A stretch of DNA of 64,000 nucleotides from Vibrio owensii CAIM 1854 = LMG 25443 (GTDB taxonomy: Bacteria > Pseudomonadota > Gammaproteobacteria > Enterobacterales > Vibrionaceae). Position 1 is the stretch's first letter. The number at the start of each line of letters is the position of its first letter. Shown here in pieces: positions 1 to 9,113 of this stretch. The stretch is from positions 62,001 through 126,000 of the forward strand of contig NZ_JPRD01000005.1 of assembly GCF_000817815.1 (NCBI RefSeq), in the 5' to 3' direction. The notes below the pieces were generated by a model. The model was not told the DNA's origin. It searched no databases and saw only the letters and a list, made by a program, of their open reading frames with translations. The translations under genes and the position numbers were made by a program.

Positions 1-2
1 CG

Positions 3-41
3 CCCAGCACGAGTGTGCGTGCCGAAGATGATGACGTATAA
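3..41 (+). CDS. 3' end of an upstream gene (possible, partial)
   Basis: The first bases hold an open frame without a start that ends in TAA at 39-41 and encodes a C-terminus ending in RAEDDDV. An acidic tail on a frame running into the converging MarC gene fits the end of a longer protein. From memory, rne lies near this locus in V. cholerae, so an RNase E tail is one possibility. Thirteen codons cannot prove this, and the frame could be chance. Confidence 0.3.
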   Translation, partial: PSTSVRAEDDDV

Positions 42-66
42 ATGATGCTTAAGAGACTTGCGAGGC

Positions 67-113
67 ATGATGTTGCACTGTCAGCGTTAAAATGAAACGG
101 ATTGCAACATCAT
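67..113. repeat. 11-bp inverted repeat between convergent genes
   Basis: ATGATGTTGCA at 67-77 is perfectly matched by TGCAACATCAT at 103-113 with a 25-base loop. It lies just past the stop of the MarC-family gene and past the possible upstream gene end. No T-run follows either arm, so it is not a standard intrinsic terminator, although it could end transcription or protect mRNA ends. Function is inferred from position only. Confidence 0.5.
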
Positions 114-130
114 ACCAGAAGTTGGGAAAG

Positions 131-769
131 TTAGGCTAAACCGGGGAATAGGTTTCTTAGGCCGTTAGCAATGAACTCAATACCCAATGCGCCAAGGATC
201 AGGCCCATAATACGCGTGATCACGTTGATACCTGTCTGACCAAGAAAGCGTACGATCAAAGGCGCAGAACGGAATAGCAACCAAGAGCAGAAACAGAACA
301 GCATGATGGTGACACTAATACCAACGGTATCAAGTGCACTTGGGTAACGTGCACCATAAACGATGGTTGAACTGATGGCACCAGGGCCTGCCATTAATGG
401 CATCGCCAGTGGTACTACGCCGATTTGTTCGCGGCTGACGTATTCTGATTTCTCTTGTTTGTTCTGCTTATCTTCACCCAACTTACCGCTCATCATCGAG
501 AACGCGATACTAAGAAGTAGCAAGCCGCCAGCAACACGGAAAGAATCCAGAGAAATGCTGAACATATCTAGCAACAACTGACCAGCAAAAAGAGAAATGA
601 TCAAAATGACCGCAACCGCAACATTGGCTGTCGTGGCGGTTTTGCTTTTCTCTTCTGGTGTCATATGACCGGTCAGTGATACGAACACAGGCATGATACC
701 AACAGGGTTCACTGCTGCGACCAAACCTAAGAAAAACTGTAGGAAAATAGCTAACTCTAAAGTCTGCAT
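131..769 (-). CDS. ychE: MarC/YchE-family membrane protein
   Basis: This is a 212-residue integral membrane protein of the MarC (UPF0056) family with about six hydrophobic segments. The N-terminal motif AAVNPVGIMPVFVSLT and the central block PLAMPLMAGPGAISS are typical of the family. Members are annotated as NAAT-type transporters; the E. coli YchE substrate is not firmly known. The gene lies next to and divergent from adhE, and E. coli ychE and adhE are also neighbours, which supports the YchE name. A GAGTAAG sequence ahead of the ATG is a plausible ribosome binding site. Length is normal for the family. The family call is secure, the transport function is not. Confidence 0.9.
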   Translation of the reverse strand: MQTLELAIFLQFFLGLVAAVNPVGIMPVFVSLTGHMTPEEKSKTATTANVAVAVILIISLFAGQLLLDMFSISLDSFRVAGGLLLLSIAFSMMSGKLGEDKQNKQEKSEYVSREQIGVVPLAMPLMAGPGAISSTIVYGARYPSALDTVGISVTIMLFCFCSWLLFRSAPLIVRFLGQTGINVITRIMGLILGALGIEFIANGLRNLFPGLA

Positions 770-1420
770 GTTGCTTACTCGTAAACGTTCACAATAGTGA
801 AAAAGAGAGGGGGTAATTTTAGGCGGTAATGTAAGGCAAAAGTGCGGTCGGAAGAAATGAAAAAAACTAACGTATTTGGCCTAGTATTTGTGAGAAAAAC
901 TAATTATTGAAGAAAATGTATGCAATCTGGAAACGAATTGTTACGTAGAAGATTGGTGGTAACCTGAACTGATTTACACAAACGTTAACATTCGCACATT
1001 TTTCACAAAAAGAAAGGTGGTTTGTAGAGAGATATGACGCATTCGATATACTCTCAGTAGCACAAAAATTAGGGTCCACATGTAATTTTGTTGGCTAAAA
1101 ATGAAACTTTTTTACAGATTATTGTTGTTTCTTTTAGTTTTTAGTTCGTTTGCTTCTTTTTTGCTCAATTAAAAATGAAGTTTAATTTATTTGTTTATCA
1201 ATGATTTAAGTCGTTTTGTTGTGGTAAACCACTACTTTGGGGGTATTTCAGTTGTGAGAACTGATCCAAGTCAATTTTTTTCACACTCTGAAATATTATA
1301 CTCAGCCCTGAAAGCAATTTACTAAGATGGTTGTTAGTTAAGTCGCTGATAAACAGTAGAAACGAAAGACAATAGCCTTACTAAAAAGTTTTTAATATTT
1401 ATTATTTTAGGAGATCCACC
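770..1420. other. Long intergenic region upstream of adhE
   Basis: About 650 bases separate the divergent ychE and adhE starts. The stretch is AT-rich and has no convincing gene. It contains an FNR-like site at 1261-1274 and probably a long adhE leader. Long leaders with several promoters are typical of adhE in other gammaproteobacteria, which is knowledge of the family and not something shown here. Confidence 0.6.
1261..1274. promoter_or_regulatory. FNR-like site upstream of adhE
   Basis: CTGATCCAAGTCAA matches eight of the ten conserved positions of the FNR palindrome TTGAT-N4-ATCAA. Anaerobic control of adhE makes an FNR site plausible. It lies 147 bases before the start codon, and no start of transcription can be fixed from sequence. 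Confidence 0.35.
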
Positions 1421-4120
1421 ATGCCTGTAACTAACTTAGCTGAACTAGATGCTCTAGTAGCACGCGTTAAAGCAGCACAAGAAGAGTTCGCTACATTTTC
1501 TCAAGAGAAAGTAGATGCAATCTTCCGCGCAGCTTCTCTTGCAGCTAACCATGCTCGTATTCCACTAGCACAACAAGCAGTTGCTGAATCTGGAATGGGT
1601 ATTGTTGAAGATAAGGTAATCAAAAACCACTTCGCTTCAGAATTCATCTACAACAAATACAAAGACGAAAAAACATGTGGCATCTTGGAAGAAGATGACA
1701 ACCTAGGCACGATGACTATCGCTGAGCCTGTAGGTATCATCTGTGGTATCGTTCCAACGACTAACCCAACTTCTACTGCAATCTTCAAATCTCTAATTTC
1801 TCTAAAAACTCGTAACGGCATCATCTTCTCGCCACACCCACGTGCGAAGAACTCTACTAACGATGCAGCTAAACTAGTTCTAGACGCAGCAGTAGCAGCG
1901 GGTGCTCCAAAAGACATCATCGGTTGGATCGACCAACCATCTGTAGAGCTTTCTAACGCTCTTATGAAGCACGACGGCATCGCTCTTATCCTTGCAACTG
2001 GTGGTCCAGGCATGGTTAAAGCAGCTTACTCTTCTGGTAAGCCAGCAATTGGTGTAGGTGCAGGTAACGTTCCTGTAGTTATCGATGAAACAGCTGACAT
2101 CAAACGTGCTGTTGCTTCTATCCTTATGTCTAAGACTTTCGATAACGGCGTAGTATGTGCTTCTGAGCAAGCTGCAATCGTAGTTGGCGAAGTATACGAC
2201 GAAGTGAAAGAGCGTTTCGCTTCTCACAAAGCTCACGTTCTATCTAAAGCTGACGCTGATAAAGTACGTAAAGTACTTCTTATCGACGGCGCACTAAACG
2301 CGAAAATCGTAGGTCAACCTGCTCCAGCAATCGCTGAAATGGCTGGTGTTAAAGTTCCTGCTGATACAAAAGTACTTGTAGGTGAAGGTCTAGGTAAAGT
2401 TTCTTACGATGATGAGTTCGCTCACGAGAAACTATCTCCAACTCTAGGTCTATTCCGTGCTGACGACTTCGAAGACGCAGTTGCTCAAGCGGTAACAATG
2501 GTTGAAATCGGTGGTATCGGTCACACATCTGGTCTTTACACTAACCAAGACGTTAACGCAGACCGCATCCGTTACTTCGGTGACAAGATGAAGACTGCTC
2601 GTATCCTTGTAAACATCCCGACTACTCACGGTGGTATCGGTGACCTTTACAACTTCAACGTAGCACCTTCTCTAACTCTAGGTTGTGGTTCTTGGGGTGG
2701 TAACTCTATCTCTGAGAACGTAGGTCCTAAGCACCTTATCAACAAGAAAACTGTAGCTAAGCGAGCTGAAAACATGTTGTGGCACAAACTACCTAAGTCT
2801 ATCTACTTCCGTCGTGGTAGCCTTCCAATCGCAATGAGCGACCTAGAAGGTAAGAAACGCGCATTCCTAGTAACTGACCGTTTCCTATTCAACAACGGTT
2901 ACGCTGACGAAGTAGTTAAACTGCTTAAAGAGCAAGGCATCGAAGTTCAAACATTCTTCGACGTAGAAGCGGATCCAACACTATCTGTTGTTGAGAAAGG
3001 TGCAGAAGCAATGAAGAGCTTCCAACCTGACGTAATCCTAGCTCTAGGTGGTGGTTCACCAATGGATGCTGCGAAGATCATGTGGGTAATGTACGAGCAC
3101 CCAGAAACTCACTTCGCTGAACTAGCAATGCGCTTTATGGACATCCGTAAACGTATCTACAAGTTCCCTAAAATGGGTAAGAAAGCTGAGCTTGTATGTA
3201 TCACTACAACTTCAGGTACTGGTTCAGAAGTTACTCCATTCGCGGTTGTTACAGACGACAAGACTGGTGCTAAGTACCCACTAGCTGACTACGAAATCAC
3301 GCCAAACATGGCTATCGTCGATGCTAACCTAGTAATGAACATGCCTAAGTCTCTAACAGCATTCGGTGGTTACGATGCAGTAACTCACGCTCTAGAAGCT
3401 TACGTATCTGTTCTTGCGAACGAGTACTCAGACGGTCAAGCTCTACAAGCACTTAAGATGCTTAAAGAGTACCTACCTTCAAGCTACGCGAACGGTGCAA
3501 ACGACCCAATCGCTCGTGAGAAAGTACACAACGCGGCAACTATCGCTGGTATCGCGTTTGCTAACGCATTCCTAGGTGTTTGTCACTCTATGGCGCACAA
3601 GATTGGTGCTGAGTTCCACCTACCTCACGGTCTAGCGAACGCACTACTAATCTCGAACGTTGTACGTTACAACGCGAACGACAACCCAACTAAACAAACT
3701 GCGTTCTCTCAATACGACCGTCCACAAGCACGTCGTCGTTACGCTGAAGTTGCTGACCACCTAGGCCTAAGCCAAGAAGGTGACCGTACTGCTCAGAAGA
3801 TTGAACGTCTACTAGCATGGTTGGACGAGCTGAAAGGCGACCTAGACATCCCAATGTCTATCCAAGCTGCAGGTGTTTCTGAAGCTGACTTCGTAGCGAA
3901 ACTAGACGAGCTAGCTGTTGAAGCGTTCGATGACCAGTGTACAGGTGCTAACCCACGTTACCCTCTAATCACTGAGCTGAAAGAAGTGCTAATGGCTTCT
4001 TACTACGGTAAAGCATTCGTTGAAGGTGAAACTTTCGAAGGTACTACTGTAATCAAGAAGAAAGCAGACCAAGTAGCTAAGCCAGCAGCGAAAGCAAAGA
4101 AAGAAAAAGCTAACGCATAA
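1421..4120 (+). CDS. adhE: Bifunctional acetaldehyde-CoA/alcohol dehydrogenase AdhE
   Basis: AdhE reduces acetyl-CoA to acetaldehyde and then to ethanol in two NADH-dependent steps, closing redox balance in fermentation. The 899-residue protein has an N-terminal CoA-acylating aldehyde dehydrogenase domain (about 1-440, catalytic Cys in FDNGVVCASEQ) and a C-terminal iron-dependent alcohol dehydrogenase domain (about 450-870, with GGGSPMDAAK, TTTSGTGSEVTPF and the metal-binding GVCHSMAHKIGAEFHLPHG). The final 20 or so residues are a Lys/Ala-rich tail not needed by the fold. E. coli AdhE has 891 residues. An AGGAG box precedes the ATG. Codon use is strongly biased, as expected for a highly expressed gene. 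The protein family forms long spirosome filaments in the cytoplasm. Confidence 0.98.
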   Translation: MPVTNLAELDALVARVKAAQEEFATFSQEKVDAIFRAASLAANHARIPLAQQAVAESGMGIVEDKVIKNHFASEFIYNKYKDEKTCGILEEDDNLGTMTIAEPVGIICGIVPTTNPTSTAIFKSLISLKTRNGIIFSPHPRAKNSTNDAAKLVLDAAVAAGAPKDIIGWIDQPSVELSNALMKHDGIALILATGGPGMVKAAYSSGKPAIGVGAGNVPVVIDETADIKRAVASILMSKTFDNGVVCASEQAAIVVGEVYDEVKERFASHKAHVLSKADADKVRKVLLIDGALNAKIVGQPAPAIAEMAGVKVPADTKVLVGEGLGKVSYDDEFAHEKLSPTLGLFRADDFEDAVAQAVTMVEIGGIGHTSGLYTNQDVNADRIRYFGDKMKTARILVNIPTTHGGIGDLYNFNVAPSLTLGCGSWGGNSISENVGPKHLINKKTVAKRAENMLWHKLPKSIYFRRGSLPIAMSDLEGKKRAFLVTDRFLFNNGYADEVVKLLKEQGIEVQTFFDVEADPTLSVVEKGAEAMKSFQPDVILALGGGSPMDAAKIMWVMYEHPETHFAELAMRFMDIRKRIYKFPKMGKKAELVCITTTSGTGSEVTPFAVVTDDKTGAKYPLADYEITPNMAIVDANLVMNMPKSLTAFGGYDAVTHALEAYVSVLANEYSDGQALQALKMLKEYLPSSYANGANDPIAREKVHNAATIAGIAFANAFLGVCHSMAHKIGAEFHLPHGLANALLISNVVRYNANDNPTKQTAFSQYDRPQARRRYAEVADHLGLSQEGDRTAQKIERLLAWLDELKGDLDIPMSIQAAGVSEADFVAKLDELAVEAFDDQCTGANPRYPLITELKEVLMASYYGKAFVEGETFEGTTVIKKKADQVAKPAAKAKKEKANA

Positions 4121-4140
4121 GTAACACGTTAGTTATGAGA

Positions 4141-4165
4141 TAGGTTTTCGCTAGCACGAAACCTA
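4141..4165 (+). repeat. Hairpin in adhE 3' region
   Basis: TAGGTTTTCG and CGAAACCTA flank a six-base loop just after the adhE stop. It lacks a T-run and lies upstream of the proper terminator, so it may be a 3'-end stability element. Confidence 0.4.
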
Positions 4166-4180
4166 CAATCGGGAAAAAGC

Positions 4181-4213
4181 AAAGCCCCAGTCGAGATACT
4201 GGGGCTTTTTTTG
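4181..4213. terminator. Bidirectional terminator between adhE and the SDR gene
   Basis: AAAGCCCCAG and CTGGGGCTTT form a ten-pair stem with an eight-base loop, followed by a run of seven T on the plus strand. The minus strand also has T-rich sequence after the stem, so it can serve both converging genes. Confidence 0.9.
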
Positions 4214-4266
4214 TTTCTTAATTTATTCGCTTTAAGGTAAGAACGTGATTCTAGGTCGAGGGAGGA

Positions 4267-4950
4267 TTAGACTTCAGTAGTGACGACGCGGCCGCTGAAG
4301 TACTCATTAGCAACAATGTAGGCTGTGTTTCTAACTAACTCGTCTTGGATCTGTGCCCAGTGCCTTTCGTCTAGATCTTCACTAGTGTGATTAACTGATG
4401 GAATCACACCGCCAACGCGAATATTGAATGGTGTCAGTTCTTTTGCCCAGCTATGAGTAAAACCGGATACCAAAGCCGCCATACTTTCTACGCCTGTCAG
4501 ATCCTCATGATTATCGTGTGAGATAACGTTAACGATAACGCCTTTCTTTTCTCTTGAGCGGAAGCGCTCTGCACTCACTTGTCCGTAGGTATAGAGGAAT
4601 CGTGCCGCCGAGGAAAGGTGGTCGATATAGGTGCTCATTGGCTCTGGCGCCATTAAGCTTGGCATTGGTGAGCTCGTCCAGCAATTTACGATAACGTCCG
4701 GAGTAGCCCCTAGCTGTGATTCGATTTGGTCAAACAACAGATTAATGGATGTGGTGTTGTCACTGCACACATTCATCGCATAGACCTTGTCGGAGAAGGC
4801 ACTGATTTGTTCGTAGCTTGCCTTTAAGGCACTAGGGTTCTGGTCACAGAGCACCAGCGTCGCGCCAAGGTGGGCGAAGTGGTTAGAGCAAGTCCTGCCT
4901 AAGACAGAGCCTGCAGACGTGACGAGAATGATTGATTCTTTGATATCCAT
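4267..4950 (-). CDS. SDR-fold protein with degenerate catalytic site
   Basis: The 227-residue protein has the short-chain dehydrogenase/reductase fold: an N-terminal Rossmann nucleotide-binding motif (VTSAGSVLGR), an acidic residue after beta-2 (LVLCDQN), and the later helix ending SGFTHSWAKELTPFNIRVGGVIPS. The usual YxxxK catalytic pair is absent: aligning GFT and AKEL with ordinary family members puts Val at Tyr and Ala at Lys. It may therefore bind a nucleotide without normal reductase chemistry. The start at 4950 is chosen because AAGGTG precedes MDIKES; an upstream in-frame start at 5010 lacks this. It converges on adhE. Substrate and role are unknown. Confidence 0.75.
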   Translation of the reverse strand: MDIKESIILVTSAGSVLGRTCSNHFAHLGATLVLCDQNPSALKASYEQISAFSDKVYAMNVCSDNTTSINLLFDQIESQLGATPDVIVNCWTSSPMPSLMAPEPMSTYIDHLSSAARFLYTYGQVSAERFRSREKKGVIVNVISHDNHEDLTGVESMAALVSGFTHSWAKELTPFNIRVGGVIPSVNHTSEDLDERHWAQIQDELVRNTAYIVANEYFSGRVVTTEV

Positions 4951-5144
4951 AGCACCTTCACTGTAATTTCTTGTGTTAAAGAATACATCAGTGGTTTGTG
5001 CTAATAGCATGGACGAATTTATTTGAGCTCAGTGTGAAAAGCTTCAAACTAACGCTTTCGAGCAACAACAATTGTTTTGGAATTTGTAAGGCGTCACATT
5101 TCTGACGTGTCGAGAATGTAAGCCGTTGGAGAAAAAGCTGATCT

Positions 5145-5648
5145 CTAAGCTTGCGTTTGAATTTGGTACTGACGTTGAGCCGTCACGAGTTGATTGTACA
5201 ACCCAGCTTCAGGAATCAATTGCTTGTTGCGCTCGCCCAAGCTACGGCGTTCATGACCAGATAGGTTGTGGTAAACCTCTTCTGGTAGATTGAAAGTATC
5301 TTCAGGAAGGTAAGTCAGCGCATCTGGTTTTAAGTAGTGGCTCAGTTTTGCGGAGGGCAGTCCTGCATCATGGAACTGTTTTGCTTGCTCAGCTGCAAGT
5401 TCGTAGCTGCTGCTATCAGAACGAAGTGCTTGAGGTTGAGATAACCCGAACTGTTGGCGAAGAATGTCATCACTCGTGAGTACTTCTTGGACTTCTTCAA
5501 CCGGAACCACATCACGAACATCATTCGAGAACATAGACAGAATCAGTGAGAAATCAGCGCGACGACCTTCGTGTACGGCATGGTTAATACCATTACCGAA
5601 CTGAAGTTCGTTGATGATTGCTGCTTTGTCTAAAGTATGGATTTGCAT
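5145..5648 (-). CDS. VC2046/SO_2500-family conserved protein
   Basis: A 167-residue soluble protein of unknown function, matching from memory the small marine gammaproteobacterial family named after VC2046 and SO_2500, which also sits beside sodB. There are no cysteines and no membrane segment; the N-terminal half reads as helical, with a conserved-looking INELQFGNGINHAVHEGRRADFSLILSMFS block. The start at 5648 is chosen because GAGGAAC lies directly upstream of MQIHTL; the longer frame to 5756 begins in the sodB terminator region. No function is proposed. Confidence 0.75.
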   Translation of the reverse strand: MQIHTLDKAAIINELQFGNGINHAVHEGRRADFSLILSMFSNDVRDVVPVEEVQEVLTSDDILRQQFGLSQPQALRSDSSSYELAAEQAKQFHDAGLPSAKLSHYLKPDALTYLPEDTFNLPEEVYHNLSGHERRSLGERNKQLIPEAGLYNQLVTAQRQYQIQTQA

Positions 5649-5741
5649 GATGTTCCTCGCTTGATGCACTTTTAACGGCAACAACGGAAAGAACTTTAGG
5701 AAAAAGAGGGGATTAATTGAATAAACTGGTTTTAGGAGCAA

Positions 5742-5771
5742 TAAAAAAGCCCGCAATAGTGCGAGCTTTTA
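5742..5771 (-). terminator. sodB terminator
   Basis: On the minus strand AAAAGCTCGCA, a short loop, and TGCGGGCTTTTTT form a stem with a T-run after the sodB stop. It lies upstream of the VC2046-type gene and so separates the two units. Confidence 0.85.
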
Positions 5772-5804
5772 AATATGACTAAATTGAACTTAGGGGGAAG
5801 TAAA

Positions 5805-6389
5805 TTACTTCGCTAGGTTCTCTGCTACGAAGTCCCAGTTTACAAGAGCCCAGAAGCCGTTCATGTAATCAGGACGTACGTTGCGGTAATCGATGTAGTA
5901 AGCGTGTTCCCATAGGTCAACAGTTAGAAGTGGAGTAGTACCTTCTTCTGTTAGAGGAGTCGCTGCGTTAGACGTGTTAACGATCTCTAGAGAACCGTCA
6001 GCTTTCTTAACTAGCCAAGTCCATGAAGAACCGAAGTTGTTGATTGCTGAATCAGTGAATTTTGCTTTGAATTCTTCGAAAGAACCGAACGCTGCGTTGA
6101 TCGCGTCAGCAACTGCACCTGTTGGTTCGCCGCCTGCGTTTGGTGCTAGACAGTGCCAGTAGAACGTGTGGTTCCAGATCTGTGCTGCGTTGTTGAATAC
6201 GCCACCAGTTGAAGTCTTGATGATCTCTTCTAGTGTTTTACCTTCGAACTCAGTACCAGGGATAAGACCGTTTAGCTTAACAACGTAAGTGTTGTGGTGC
6301 TTACCGTGGTGGAAATCTAGAGTCTCTGCAGAGATGTGTGGTTCTAGTGCGTCTTTCGCGTAAGGTAGAGCTGGTAGTTCAAATGCCAT
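5805..6389 (-). CDS. sodB: Iron superoxide dismutase SodB
   Basis: SodB converts superoxide to hydrogen peroxide and oxygen in the cytoplasm. The 194-residue length matches E. coli SodB. Visible features are the N-terminal metal-ligand helix ([10 protein letters not shown], with His27), the [16 protein letters not shown] block with the second His ligand, and the C-terminal [13 protein letters not shown] motif holding the Asp and His ligands. [10 protein letters not shown] and the FGSSWTWLV context fit iron rather than manganese enzymes. It is a single-gene unit with its own terminator. In enterics and vibrios sodB is repressed by the RyhB small RNA; no site was examined in detail here. Confidence 0.97.
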   Translation of the reverse strand: MAFELPALPYAKDALEPHISAETLDFHHGKHHNTYVVKLNGLIPGTEFEGKTLEEIIKTSTGGVFNNAAQIWNHTFYWHCLAPNAGGEPTGAVADAINAAFGSFEEFKAKFTDSAINNFGSSWTWLVKKADGSLEIVNTSNAATPLTEEGTTPLLTVDLWEHAYYIDYRNVRPDYMNGFWALVNWDFVAENLAK

Positions 6390-6631
6390 TGCTCAATTCT
6401 CCATAGATATGAAAGGGTTACCTTTCGATTGCTTCCAGTGTTTTTATTTATATGTAGTCTTTACGACTGACTTGAAAAGTATTTTAGCAAGTTTTTACTT
6501 TATTAAAACCCCGATATGAAAATATTTTAAGATAAAACCAATAAAGACTTACTAATTATATGGTTTTTATTCTGTGTTTATTGAGTAAAATGTGGCAATA
6601 ATTAAAGTTCACATCCATGAATGAGGAAGCG

Positions 6632-6967
6632 ATGGAAACTATCGATAAAATCAAACAGCAGATCTCTGAAAACACAATCTTGCTGTACATGAAAGGATCA
6701 CCGAAACTGCCTAGCTGTGGTTTCTCTTCTCAAGCAGCACAAGCGCTAATGGCATGTGGTGAGAAGTTCGCTTACGTAGACATCCTACAAAACCCAGACA
6801 TTCGTGCTGAACTACCTAAATACGCTCAATGGCCTACATTCCCACAACTATGGGTTGAAGGCGAACTGATCGGTGGTTGTGACATCATTTTGGAAATGTT
6901 CCAGAAAGGTGAGCTTCAGCCTCTTATCAAAGAAGCGGCAGCACGCGTTGAAGGTGACGCTGAGTAA
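6632..6967 (+). CDS. grxD: Monothiol glutaredoxin Grx4
   Basis: Grx4 binds [2Fe-2S] clusters as a glutathione-ligated dimer and works in cluster delivery and iron sensing. The 111-residue protein carries the monothiol CGFS motif within MKGSPKLPSCGFSSQ, the TFPQLW cis-proline region and the glutathione-binding GGCD motif. The start at 6632 is chosen because GAGGAA lies upstream and METIDKIKQQI aligns with the E. coli N-terminus; an in-frame ATG at 6617 lies before the ribosome binding site. It is divergent from sodB, linking two iron- and oxygen-related genes. Terminator follows. Confidence 0.96.
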   Translation: METIDKIKQQISENTILLYMKGSPKLPSCGFSSQAAQALMACGEKFAYVDILQNPDIRAELPKYAQWPTFPQLWVEGELIGGCDIILEMFQKGELQPLIKEAAARVEGDAE

Positions 6968-7000
6968 TTCGTAAATACTCACATTTGGCGATAGAATACA

Positions 7001-7030
7001 AAGGAGCCGCATTGGCTCCTTTTTCTTTTT
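7001..7030 (+). terminator. grxD terminator
   Basis: AAGGAGCC and GGCTCCTT form an eight-pair stem with a five-base loop, followed by a T-rich tract. Confidence 0.85.
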
Positions 7031-7042
7031 TAGGTTAGTGGA

Positions 7043-7672
7043 ATGAACTTGAAGCTTTACTACGTACATGATCCTATGTGCAGCTGGTGTTGGGGCTACA
7101 AACCAACCATCGAAAAATTGAAGCAGCAACTGCCGGGTGTGATTCAGTTTGAGTATGTTGTGGGTGGGCTCGCGCCAGATACTAATCTGCCTATGCCACC
7201 GGAAATGCAGCAGAAAATTGAGCAAATTTGGAAGCAAATCGAAGGTCAGCTTGGTACCAAGTTTAACTACGATTTCTGGACGTTGTGCACACCAGTACGT
7301 AGCACTTACCAATCTTGCCGTGCCGTTATCGCTGCAGGCTTCCAAGATTCTTATGAGCAGATGCTAGAGGCGATTCAACACGCTTACTACTTACGTGCGA
7401 TGCCGCCTCATGAAGAAGCAACCCATCTGCAACTTGCAAGAGAGATTGGCTTAAACGTTCAGCAGTTTAAGAATGATATGGATGGCACTTTGCTGGAAGG
7501 TGTTTTCCAAGACCAGTTAAGCCTTGCCAAGAGTCTTGGTGTAAATTCTTACCCGAGTTTGGTACTGCAAATTAACGATGCTTACTTCCCGATTGAAGTG
7601 GACTATGTGTCTACAGAAAACACGTTGAAGCTGATTCGCGAGCGCATCATCGACAACATGCCAGCGCAATAA
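7043..7672 (+). CDS. DsbA-family (thioredoxin-fold) protein
   Basis: The 209-residue protein has a thioredoxin-like fold with an inserted helical domain, as in DsbA, FrnE and 2-hydroxychromene-2-carboxylate isomerase relatives. The CSWCWG motif at residues 13-18 gives a CxxC pair, and the late VNSYPSLVLQ segment supplies the cis-proline loop. There is no signal peptide, so it is predicted cytoplasmic and not a classical periplasmic oxidase. The start lies right after the grxD terminator. Substrate is unknown; its place beside grxD suggests a thiol role. Confidence 0.85.
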   Translation: MNLKLYYVHDPMCSWCWGYKPTIEKLKQQLPGVIQFEYVVGGLAPDTNLPMPPEMQQKIEQIWKQIEGQLGTKFNYDFWTLCTPVRSTYQSCRAVIAAGFQDSYEQMLEAIQHAYYLRAMPPHEEATHLQLAREIGLNVQQFKNDMDGTLLEGVFQDQLSLAKSLGVNSYPSLVLQINDAYFPIEVDYVSTENTLKLIRERIIDNMPAQ

Positions 7673-7701
7673 TCCGAAACGGTTTTCAAAGCCCAAACAA
7701 C

Positions 7702-7729
7702 AAAAAGCCGCTCAATGAGCGGCTTTTTC
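7702..7729. terminator. Bidirectional terminator (DsbA-like / NhaC-type genes)
   Basis: AAAAAGCCGCTCA and TGAGCGGCTTTTT form a nearly loopless long stem with A/T runs on both sides, positioned between two converging genes. Confidence 0.9.
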
Positions 7730-7759
7730 GTAACGAATTGTATCCATTTAATGACGCGA

Positions 7760-9085
7760 TTACAGCACCATTGCAGCAATCCAACCGAAGATGATCAGAG
7801 GGATGTTGTAGTGGATAAATGTCGGTACTACGGTTTCCCAAATGTGCTCGTGCTGACCATCGGCGTTTAGACCCGATGTTGGACCTAACGTTGAGTCAGA
7901 AGCAGGAGAACCCGCGTCACCTAGAGCTGCTGCTGTACCTACTAGTGCGATTGTCGCCATTGGTGAGAAACCAAATGCTAGTGAAAGCGGCACATAGATA
8001 GTTGCAAGGATTGGAATCGTAGAGAACGATGAACCAATGCCCATTGTTACCAACAGACCAACGATCAGCATAAGTAGTGCTGCAAGAGGCTTGTTGTCAC
8101 CGATGCTGGTTGATAGCGATTGTACCAGTGTTTCAACGCCGCCAGTTTGTTTCATTACTGCAGCGAAACCTGCCGCTGCAATCATAATGAAGCCAATCAT
8201 TGCCATCATGTGTACACCTTTAGTGAACACGTCGTGCGTCTCTTTCCATGCGATAACACCACCGAAAGTGAACACCATGAAGCCTGCTAGTGCACCGATG
8301 ATCATTGAGCCCGTGTATAGCTGTACGCTTAGCGCAGCAAGAATACCTAAGCCTGCAACCACGATATGCTTTTTGTTTAGCTTCTCTTCAGATTCTTGAA
8401 CAACGGTCAGTTCAGTCTCTTTGTATTCACGAGGTTTACGGTAGCTAAAGAAGATCGCAGTTAGAAGACCAAACAACATACCTGCGCCCGGCAACAGCAT
8501 TGCTGTCGGTACTTGGCTTGCCACAACGTCTGTTAGACCATTGTCATGCAAGTTCTTCAATAGGATGTTGTTTAGGAAGATGCCACCAAAACCGATTGGT
8601 AGAACCATGTATGGCGTGATCAAACCAAAGGTAAGCACACAAGCAACCAAACGACGGTCCAGCTTCAGCTTAGCGAATACGCCCAAAAGAGGTGGAATCA
8701 AAATTGGAATGAAGGCGATATGTACCGGAATCACGTTTTGAGATGACATGGTAACAAGTACAAGAGCAACCAATACTGCGTATTTTAGACCCGTAGTCGA
8801 CGCAGAGCTCTCTTTACCATTTAGGCGCTTGATAACGCTTTTTGCCAGAAGGTCAGTGATGCCAGAACGAGAAATCGCAACAGCGAAAGTACCTAGCATT
8901 GCGTAGCTTAGTGCGATAGTCGCACCGCCACCTAGACCGCTTTCAAATGCAGCAACCGTATCCCCAAGGCTCATGCCTGCAACAAGGCCACCAACGATGG
9001 CACTAAACGTGAGGGCGACCACCACGTTTACGCGCATCAATGCTAACACGAGCATGACGCACACAGATATAACGACAGGATTCAT
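7760..9085 (-). CDS. Na+/H+ antiporter, NhaC-type family protein
   Basis: A 441-residue polytopic membrane protein with roughly eleven to twelve hydrophobic segments. Family-typical features include the two inverted half-repeats, the [20 protein letters not shown] block and the [30 protein letters not shown] block near the C-terminus. It belongs to the NhaC-related / YuiF-like group usually annotated as Na+/H+ antiporters, though some relatives move amino acids. It lies 28 bases downstream of rnt on the same strand, so the two may be co-transcribed. Specific ion selectivity is not visible in the sequence. Confidence 0.88.
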   Translation of the reverse strand: MNPVVISVCVMLVLALMRVNVVVALTFSAIVGGLVAGMSLGDTVAAFESGLGGGATIALSYAMLGTFAVAISRSGITDLLAKSVIKRLNGKESSASTTGLKYAVLVALVLVTMSSQNVIPVHIAFIPILIPPLLGVFAKLKLDRRLVACVLTFGLITPYMVLPIGFGGIFLNNILLKNLHDNGLTDVVASQVPTAMLLPGAGMLFGLLTAIFFSYRKPREYKETELTVVQESEEKLNKKHIVVAGLGILAALSVQLYTGSMIIGALAGFMVFTFGGVIAWKETHDVFTKGVHMMAMIGFIMIAAAGFAAVMKQTGGVETLVQSLSTSIGDNKPLAALLMLIVGLLVTMGIGSSFSTIPILATIYVPLSLAFGFSPMATIALVGTAAALGDAGSPASDSTLGPTSGLNADGQHEHIWETVVPTFIHYNIPLIIFGWIAAMVL

Positions 9086-9113
9086 ACTTTTCCTAATATG
9101 TTGTGTTTATTTA

